Source of the DNA: Hedera helix | Taxonomy: Eukaryota; Streptophyta; Magnoliopsida; Apiales; Araliaceae | Assembly: GCA_947179155.2 (NCBI GenBank) | Contig: OX359266.1 | Span: 41,317,039 to 41,381,038, forward strand | Direction of reading: 5' to 3' | Length of the DNA stretch: 64,000 nucleotides | Part shown: positions 55,602 through 64,000 of the stretch, piece after piece | Numbering within the stretch: the stretch's first letter is position 1 | Layout: each line of letters begins with the position of its first letter | Made by a program: the position numbers and the translations under genes | Notes under the pieces: model-generated | Told to the model about the DNA's origin: nothing | What the model saw: the letters and a program-made list of their open reading frames with translations, nothing else | The model's database searches: none

Positions 55602-56592
55602 ACGAAATAGGTGCCTTCCACGCTTCCTCATATACATATCGATTTCTTTCTCCCCGACAAGCAAATTATTCAAAAGTCCAGGTGTTAGTTAAATATAATA
55701 AGGTTGCGAATTTAATGAGTTCAGCTAATATGAAAATATTGAAAAATACTAATATTAACTTGACTTGGTTAATTTGCAACCTTATTGATCCAGTTCACAC
55801 TTTCATCTAATCCTATGTTGAAGTTTTAAAACTAGCTATAGTTTGAGATACATGTAAGTTTAACTTTTCTTTGGACATACGAGAAACTACAAATTAAATT
55901 TCTTACACTAAGTTACCATTTAATTCAGAGGTCCTTTTTTTTTATTTTAGACTAAATATGTTACTAGTGGTAAGATCCTTCCCCTTTATTGCACTCTATC
56001 CGTTCTAAATTATAATATTATTATTATTTTTAAAAATTAACTAAATATATTTTCAAACTCAAAATTAAAAAGATTCATTAATAATTATAAAATAATACTC
56101 TCTCTGTCCTAGGATAAAAGTCCTTATTATTATTTTAGGTAGTCTCAAGTTAAATGTCTATTTACCTTAAATAATCTATTTTTATAATAATTTGCCTATA
56201 ATATCCTTAGTATTTATTGTCATATATTTTATTCGCTATACATATTTATAGAGTATTACTAGTTATGTGTAGAAAATTATGCAATTAAATGATAATTTAA
56301 ATATAGACAATTTTGTCATTTTATCTTTTTTATTAATATGAGCAAAAAGTCAACTAGGGCTTTTATTCAAGGACAGAAGGAGTAAATCTTATAATGATTA
56401 CTATTTCTTATATAGTTTACAATAGTCATCATTGTATTAACTAAAACTAATAGAATCCACATTAATTTTGAACTTGAAAATGTCTAAAATTGATTTCAAA
56501 AAATCAATAATTATCTTATATTTTTGAACGACATGAGTATATAATTTCGTGCATTACTCCCAACATTATAAGTATTTTTACTATATCATAGA

Positions 56593-56594
<2 letters not shown>
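55602..56594. repeat. Segmental duplication, copy 2 (with a MITE insertion)
   Basis: Same order as copy 1, with substitutions and small indels, and one extra 285-bp Stowaway MITE. It also ends at a TA microsatellite. Confidence 0.88.
56098..56382. mobile_element. Stowaway-type MITE (285 bp) with empty site visible in copy 1
   Basis: Ends CTCTCTCTGTCCTAGGATAA and (reverse complement) CTCCTTCTGTCCTTGAATAA. It is flanked by TA on both sides (56096-56097 and 56383-56384). Copy 1 of the duplication has the unoccupied site AATAATAAATCTTATAA with a single TA, so the insertion came after the duplication. Confidence 0.88.
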
Positions 56595-56665
<71 letters not shown>

Positions 56666-56686
56666 GTATGTATGTATGTATGTATG
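56595..56686. repeat. (TA)n followed by (GTAT)n microsatellite
   Basis: About 32 TA units, then a short tetranucleotide run of GTAT. Confidence 0.95.
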
Positions 56687-56799
56687 AGGACCGATCCATT
56701 TACAACGTTGTAAATAAAAAGTTATCTTTACAATAGATCTCAGTCGTTTATGCTGAGATCTAATGGTTGAAAATCCTCTCATCCGCAGTTTAACTACCA

Positions 56800-58115
56800 G
56801 TACGCGCAGTTTAATACCGCGGACGACAGTATTTATAAAAATGTCATTCCTCGGTTTAAACTTGTGAATGACATCTTTGTAAATACTTTCGATCGCGGTA
56901 TTATATTATGGACAGATATATTTATAAAAATATCATTCACCAGTTTAAGTACACCAAGGAATTGCATTTTTATAAATTGCTGACATGGCAGTATAATGAT
57001 TGGAGACGTAGGAGGTGGTGGTTGTTGTTGATGGTGGGGGTGTGGTAGTTGGTGATGGGTTTTTTTTTTTTTTTGTGGTTATGTAGGTGATGGTAGTTTT
57101 TTTTTTTTTTTTGTGATGTAGGTAATGGCGGTGGTTGGTGATGATGAGGGCATGGTGGTTGGCGATGATTTTTTTTTTTTATGGTTATGTAGGTGGTAGT
57201 AGTTTTTTTTTTTTTTTTTGATGTAGGTGGTGGTACTGGTGGTTAATGATGGTAGGGGGGTGTGGTGGTGGTGGTCAATTGGGACTGCTGATGTTTGGGG
57301 TAAAAGTGGTGGCACCATTTTTACCCCAAACACCAGCAAGCCCAACCACCACCACAACTGCCACCACCACCAACCACCTTCATCACCAGCACCACTACCT
57401 CCTTCGTAGGGAATTAGAGTAAGTAAACAACGACCAATGTTATTTATACTTGGTAGTAGTGAACTGATTACTTAGATTCAAATAGCGGGGCCAATTTGTG
57501 GTTGTCATTAATGGAGAAACGATTGTTACCCTAACATAATCGCTTGAAATTCCCAGATTGACTAGAACAATTTTTTGTAAATACTTTTGTCCGCAATATT
57601 AAACTGCGAACGGAGGGAAACCGAAGAGCCCTTAAAGTGATGTCGTGTAGGGACTACTGAATGATATTTTTGGAAATACTTTCATCCGCCGTATTAAACT
57701 GTGGACTGTGCTCAAGTGTAAGTATAAATATACATCATAGTTCATAGCAATTAATTTTTGATGTCATCTCATTCAGACAGTACCGATATGGGTTGTTCGA
57801 CTTAAAACTATTAAGTTTTCTTTTCCTTCTTGCGTATTCTTATTCTCACTGTTTCATGTGTTGTCATTCATCCTAGATAACATGAATTTGTTGCTTTAAA
57901 AATAATCTTTCACAGTTTAATAATGTAGACGATAATTTAATAGATTTATTAGTAAAAAGGCGCTGTTTTGAAAATCCTGAGCGTACGGATGTAATTTTTA
58001 TAAATACTATCGTCCGCAGTATTAAATTGCGCACACACATATTTACAATAATGTCAATCCCCAGTTTAATTACACCAGGGAATGCCATTTTTGTAAATAC
58101 TGCCATCTGGGCAGG
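56800..58115. repeat. Dispersed 33-bp motif in five copies, both orientations
   Basis: A motif of the form TAAATACT-TCGTCCGC-GTATTAAACTGCG occurs near 57576, 57672 and 57998 in plus orientation, near 56878 in a variant form, and inverted near 56803. It is often next to AATGTCATTC and CAGTTTAA(G/T)TACACCA. It lies next to the FAR1/MULE pseudogene and may be the element's subterminal region. Confidence 0.6.
57010..57410. repeat. GT-rich stretch turning into its CA-rich complement around a palindrome
   Basis: From 57010 to about 57287 the plus strand is rich in GGTGG, GATG and T runs (several of 10-16 T). At 57288-57336 there is a near-perfect palindrome (22 of 24 pairs, loop of 1), containing TGTTTGGGGTAAAA. 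After it the strand is CCACC-rich up to 57406. The frames here (57079-57357 minus, 57227-57409 plus) are low-complexity translations, not genes. Confidence 0.75.
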
Positions 58116-58389
58116 TTTATTTTTTTAAATCCAATGTAATATACCAATTAGCATGTAAACCCACCATAAAATATACCAATCAACAAACTGTAAATACATT
58201 GCTCAGAAAACTGTATTATTGCCATCTATGGCACCAAACCAATATGTACAAAATATACCAATCGCAAATTATTAATCCAATGTAATATACAACATAAAAT
58301 GCATTTAAGTACATGACATTTCATTTAAATACATTGCAAAAAGTAATAAAAATTGTTATTGAGGGAAATAAAACTATGAAGATTCAGGA
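58116..58389. other. Spacer before the FAR1-like pseudogene
   Basis: Repeated AATATACCAAT motifs (58140, 58175, 58252) in AT-rich DNA. No gene. Confidence 0.5.
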
Positions 58390-60525
58390 TTTTTCAATCC
58401 TAAAGTTTTGTAATGGTTTCGCTTATCATGGTTTGTAAATATTCCACAAATTGCACACTTTCAAAGTGACTTATGTCTTGTTATTTGTTCGACAACACTC
58501 TTTAATCGTTTTTCTTTTTTTCAACCTTTTGTTTGCGGACATATTGGATTAAAAATAGGATCATTGAGGTCAACATCATCATCATCCCGCAATTTCGTCG
58601 CTTCCTAGACCTCAGTAACATTTTGCATATTGTAGTCATGTATTATATTTATTCGAAAGGAATTTTGGCCACAATTTGTTCCTCGCGATTAAGCAGTTGA
58701 TCGACATAAGTAGTGGCATCTTCAGAACATAAAGCAACCAACATAAAATCAAGAAATCGTTTTCACAAATGATTGAACCGACCGGTTTGTATCTCAGCAT
58801 AATCAATCACCAAGGTAAGAACATATGGGGCAACCCCGTTGGTTTTATTAGCATCTTTAGTCCATTGATTATGTATCAATTTTATGGGAATCTCAACAAA
58901 GCTCTTTGACGTTAGTAGCATGAGAATGTGACGGCATATTTTACCAACATATTCAAACATTTTGGAAGTACATTTTGCCATCTTGGTATCTATATAGCGC
59001 ACAATTGTGAAATGTCTATGACAAGATTCAGGAACCATGACTTTGAACATCAAGTAGCTTTTCGAATTAGGAGTTGACATCTCATGAACTTTTTTAACAG
59101 TTAACTTCTGCGATTTTGCCAGTTCAATTTGAAAACGCCGAAACATTTCCTTGGTATATATGTTAACTGCATGAACAATTTTTCTTCTACGATTGATTGT
59201 AATAAAATTTTCTTGTTTCTCTCTGACGTACTATTTCTCAATTGCTTGTTGGGACTTTTCAACAAAATCCTTAATCCCCGTAGTACTATTTACATATTCG
59301 TCAAAAAAACTGTTCATACTTTCACTCTTGGAAGTGGTAGTCATTCTCGATGCAAAGAATTTTTTTGAATACACTCTAGCTCATTTCTCTTTTAATTCAT
59401 ACAGAGATTTTAAACATTTATGATTATGCAGACCATAGTTGTCCATCAATAAATTCCATCTGTCATCAAATTCTTAAACACTCAACGACTTAAATACACA
59501 ATAATTAAAGTCTGACTTAAAAGTCGGATGCGCAGAATATATATGACCAAGTTTTTCAGGATATTTTTTGGTAATGTGCCATGTACACAAATGCATGATG
59601 TGTATTAGGGAGAACCCTAACAATCGCATTTAGCAAAACACGATCTTGATCAGTGAAAATGGTTATAGGATGTTTGAAATTTATTGCTTCAAGCCATTGC
59701 TCAAACAATTAACCATACAAATGTATCCTCAGTTTCATCGCTCAATAATGTACAACCAACCAATATAAAATGATAATGATCATTATTTACACCTGTGAAT
59801 AAAGTAAATGGCATGGAATATTTATTTGTTCGGTATGTGTTATCAAAAGTTACAACGTCACAAAAAATTTCCTAAATAAGTATTGATCGATAATCTACCC
59901 ATATAATACATGTTATACACGCCTAGTTTAACATTAAAATAAAATCTGTTGGGGCTCTCACGCTGTAACTTTCTCAAGCAATCTACTACAGCCCGTGCAT
60001 CATTCAAATCAATATTCTCATGTCTAATATCTCTAACTATATTGCGCACATCCGTTTTAGAGAACCCAACATTGGTCATACCTCATCCCAATGAGCTCAG
60101 AATATTCATCGCCCTACTTGGATCAATCCCAACATTATTAAGGATTTCAATCAAACTCCTAGCAACTCCTAAAATATTTTTGTGTGTTTGAAGTTGTGAA
60201 ACTTTACTTGGGGACACAAATTCATGATTGTGATTAAGTTCAAGAGTAGATACAAACCAAGAATCTTTCTTCTTATTATACACTACATAAAATTTTGCTC
60301 TACATTCTGTTCTATCAATAAAGTCCCTCCTCCTCTTTCCCTTATTATTATTTTCTTCATCATTAATGACAGCATCATCTTTCTTAACAACCATATATCC
60401 AGCTTTATGGCACTGATACAATCTAAAACAAAAAACTTCACTATTGTCATGTTTTCTATTAGTTTTGATTCTTACTTCAAATCCAACACGTTTCGCATAT
60501 TTTGTAATGAACGTGAATATTTTAA
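58390..60525 (-). pseudogene. FAR1-related / MULE transposase pseudogene
   Basis: Reading leftwards, a splice acceptor (TTTATATAG) precedes a FAR1-type DNA-binding region: ITKYAKRVGFEVRIKTNRK, RDFIDRTECRAKFYVVYN, LELNHNHEFVSPSKV (60525-60083). A MULE transposase core follows: FCDVVTFDNTYRTNKYSMPF, then LLSDETEDTFVWL, TDQDRVLLNAI and NTHHAF in shifted frames. A SWIM-type zinc region (CTSKMFEYVGKICRH) has its second cysteine replaced by serine. Last is a C-terminal DPIFNPICPQTKG and CAICGIFTNHDKR block. This order is that of FHY3/FAR1 and their Mutator-like transposase relatives. Stops and frameshifts (for example near 60082, 59860, 59150) make it inactive. Upstream exons are cut off by the LTR that starts near 60530. 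Confidence 0.85.
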
Positions 60526-61066
60526 CCTATATAAATGAAATTAATTATCGGTAAATTAAATTTTGTGCGATTAAATTAAATCATTGTATGATAACTTGGT
60601 TTAATTAACTATGTGACAATTAATTAAAGGAATGTCCACTTAATGGATTAATTAAATTAATTGACCGTCCTAGTTGTTGTTGTTTTTTTTAATATCAAAT
60701 CGTTGATAGAATTTGTGAGTTATGTAATAACTTAATTAAAAAGATTACTAACAAGTCTAATTGGATTATGTAAATTAATTAATGTACTTATTAATTAATG
60801 GCTATGTGTAAATGTTATTAATGGAAATTAATAGTACAACTAGTTATATAATTAATAGTGGACTAGTCCAATTTATTTATTAAACAAGGCCTATTTTAAT
60901 TTAAATGTTAGTGGACTTGTAATTTGGTCATGTAACTAACTAAGGAGCCCAAATGGATTAATTGGTAGCCCAACCAATTAAATTGGCAAGTCTAATGCTA
61001 GGAAAATTAAATGAGCCCAAAGAATTTATTCAAATACCAAAACTAGTGGCCTAATTCAATACAAGT

Positions 61067-61190
<124 letters not shown>

Positions 61191-62479
61191 GGAAGGGAAA
61201 ATAAAAGAAAAACTGGTTGGAAAATTTGAGAGTAGCTCAAGATTATTGCAAGGCTTAAGAAAAGTATAGAGAACATCACCCCTTCCTCCCAAGCCCCATC
61301 CAATCTCCTTAAAATGTGGATCTATGCTTGCTTGATTATTAGCCTTAATTAACTATTATTGGTAGATTAGCGGAACTTAAGTACACTTAGCTATCTTCTA
61401 TAAATAAGATACTCTCCCAACATTTCAAGAGTTGATGCATTTGGAAACTTCCTGGAGAGCAAAAGAAAGAGAGAGGTTGAGAGTTTCAAATAGGAAGAAC
61501 ACTTAGTGTTCTTGAGTTTTTATAAATAAAAAAAAACACCAAGGTGACTTAAATGGGTAGTGCACGGCAGCCTTAGGGGTTCTTTGATGTCCTCAAGCTT
61601 CATTTTATACTTTGTAAAGAAGAGAAAGAGAGCCATCAAAAGCCAAAGGTATAAAATACCTAAAACCCTAACTTGTATGCTTTTCTTTGTGTCATATGTG
61701 ATTTCCATAGTAAAAAATTATTTTCAAAGCTCTAAATGTTTATATCCATGCTAGATTAGTAAATCTAGAGTTCAATGGGTTTAACATATGTATTGATATG
61801 CATTTGTGTTGAAAAGTTTAGCAAAAAACATGAAAACAATTTTTATCGATGGAACCCTGATCAAACGTGTGATTCAAAGCTTTATATTTTGAAACCTACA
61901 TGTTGTATGTGTGATTTTATTTCTTCACATGCTAGGTATGTAAGTTAAAAGTAAACCCTAGTTGGAATCATGTCAAAAGATTTTAAAATGAGTGAGTTAT
62001 GCTTTTTGAAACCAAAGTGGTTCACTATCAAACCCTAACACACAATAGTCCACTTTGTGCATGTTTTTTGTGACCTAAACATGTCCAAAAATATGTTTCA
62101 ATGATGGAATCTTGTAGTTCAAGAAGATAAGAATCCAACAAAACTAATTTAAGGTCATTTGAATTTATAGATTTCATTTTATTCAAATTTGTACAAATGA
62201 GGTAAAATCAAAAAATAAAACAGAAACCAAACTGCAAAACTGTAAAAATCCTGGAAGAAGACATTTCTTCAAACGCCTGGGTGCCTGTCCCAGCCCCTTG
62301 GGCGCCTAGGCCCATAAGTAGGCTCCCATGATGCTCCATTTTGGCCCTTGGTCGGACCGGTTCGGCTTTAGGTCGGTTTCGGTTCAGTTCGGGTCGGGTC
62401 GGGTCGGGTCGATTTTAACTAATTAAACGGGTTGTATTATATTTTAAATATTAATATGGGACCTAAATAAATTAAATAT

Positions 62480-63270
62480 TTATTAATAAAATAAACTAAG
62501 AATATTTAAGGTAATTAATTATTATTTAAATAAAATAATAATTATTTATTTATTATTTAATGGTTATTAAACAATAAATAAATGAAATTAAAAGTAATTA
62601 ATTATTTATTATTTAATTAATAAATAAAGAAAATTAAGACTAATTATTATGAACTAAAAATAATTAAATTAATTATTTATTATTTAATAATATTAAATAA
62701 TAAATAAAGCAATTAAGTTCATTAATTGATATTTAAATGCTGAATAAAGTTAATAAAATAATTTTTTATTATTTAATTTATATTAAATAATAAATAAAGG
62801 TAATAATTAATAAATTATTATTTAATTGATATTAAATAATAATTAAAGAAGAATAAAGTTAATAATCTAATTATTTATTATTTAACTAACATTAAATAAT
62901 AAGTAAAGATAATTAATTATTATTTAATTGACCTTAAATAATAATTAAAAAGGGGTTAAGATTAATAAACTAATTATTTATTATTTAATTAAGGTTAAAT
63001 AATATATAAAGACGATTAATTAATTAATTATGATTTATTTAACATTAAATAGTAATTAAAGGAGATTAAGGTTAGTAAACTGATTATTTAATTAACATTA
63101 AATAATGAGTATAAATCATTAATAAATTATTATTTAATTAAAGAGTAAATGGTAATTAAAGGGGAATATAATTAATAAAATATTTAGTAGACTTTAATTA
63201 ATTAATTATTGTTCAACAATAATTAAGAATAATTATCATTTATTATTTAAATAATATTTAAAAATAAATG
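62480..63270. repeat. Array of AT-rich palindromes in the second LTR copy
   Basis: Alternating hairpins of the TTTATTATTTAAT / ATTAAATAATAAA and AATTATTATTTAA / TTAAATAATAATT types, about every 50 bp, mirror the array at 35450-36210. Confidence 0.75.
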
Positions 63271-64000
63271 AGGTAATGAAACAATTATAATAAATTGTTT
63301 AAGAATTTAAATAATTATATAAAGATGTTTAAAGCATACTTAAGTCAATATTATTTAAAGAGAAGTAATATTTGATGGTTAAATTATTTACCTAAATACA
63401 ACTAAGTGTAAATGATATGAAATTTTTTGCAATGTGCTATGATCATCGGTGATTGACTGCTAGGTTTAGTAAACTTAAATATTTAAGTGCACAATTATAT
63501 GTTGCACTAATTAATAGACTGACGTTATCAATGTTAGGTCTTTCAAAGAGAGTTTAATTAATCTGAATTAGTGATACGTCGTGAACAAGGCAAGTTCCCT
63601 AACCTTACTCAAATTTATACTGAGCAAGTTCATAACCCTAAACTCATTTCATTATGAAAGTTTCATAACTTAAACTCGAGTTAATATTTTTCAATCATGT
63701 TAGTGGTTTAATGTTTGTCAATTACTCCACATCAATGATAGTTATTGATATTCGCACTTGGTGCATTTGAATTTTGGTTTTATTATTGAACTATAAAATA
63801 TTTAAAGTTCTGCATTTCATGAACTGTTTAAAGAATTGGTTTACGCCATTTGTTCAGCTAGACATACATATGTTAATATTTTTTTTAAAAAACTATCCAA
63901 ACCAGTAGTTGGTACATATTCTTGGACTGAGAAAGCAACCTTTGATGAGGGGAATATAAGTGTCGGTTATCCGATGTGTCAGAGTTTAATGTTATGCATA

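Noticed and set aside
57079..57409. His/Pro/Thr-rich frames on both strands
   Set aside because: They arise from the GT-rich palindrome and poly-T runs; no domain, no splice or promoter support.

Overview
This window looks like repeat-dominated intergenic DNA from a flowering plant, probably a eudicot. It is AT-rich and packed with nested Ty3/gypsy and Ty1/copia retrotransposons, CACTA, hAT and Mutator-type DNA transposons, MITEs and long microsatellites. I cannot name the species. Only one locus looks like a working host gene: a two-exon secreted glycine/histidine-rich protein on the minus strand at 51953-52586. Everything else that codes is transposon-derived or a broken gene fragment.

Layout. 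1-3245 is AT-rich and gene-free. 3246-15863 is a non-autonomous CACTA element (target duplication ACA). Nested inside it is a young, complete Athila-type retrotransposon at 4183-14513 (target duplication TTCGA, two 1711-bp LTRs differing at 10 sites, gag and pol each open and separated by one in-frame TAA). 16002-16323 is a foldback MITE. 16410-17903 is a decayed hAT element with its own 8-bp duplication. 17932-27507 is a decayed minus-strand chromovirus (Tekay/Del type) whose outer 5' LTR end is cut off. About 27508-43800 is a minus-strand Tat/Ogre-lineage element, broken by a 2879-bp solo LTR (31284-34162, duplication CTTGA) and by a chromovirus fragment with a very long LTR (34449 to about 40180).

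44301-44977 is a broken fragment of a CDPK-related kinase gene that still has its introns. About 47340-49821 is the 3' end of a copia element. 51265-51421 is a Mutator-type MITE with a perfect 9-bp duplication. 53959-56594 holds a diverged segmental duplication. 56800-58115 holds repeated motifs and a GT-rich palindrome. 58390-60525 is a FAR1/MULE-transposase pseudogene on the minus strand. From about 60530 to the end runs a second copy of the long chromovirus LTR, in opposite orientation to the one at 34449-39103.

The most unusual signal is in the 3' untranslated part of the young Athila-type element (12174-12322). Four short units share a fixed core, but their flanking arms differ and stay complementary in every unit. 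That is compensatory change, as expected of conserved hairpins. Two further hairpins lie just after pol (11441-11458 and 11527-11548). A second structural oddity is an array of AT-rich palindromes, roughly 800 bp long, in both copies of the long chromovirus LTR.
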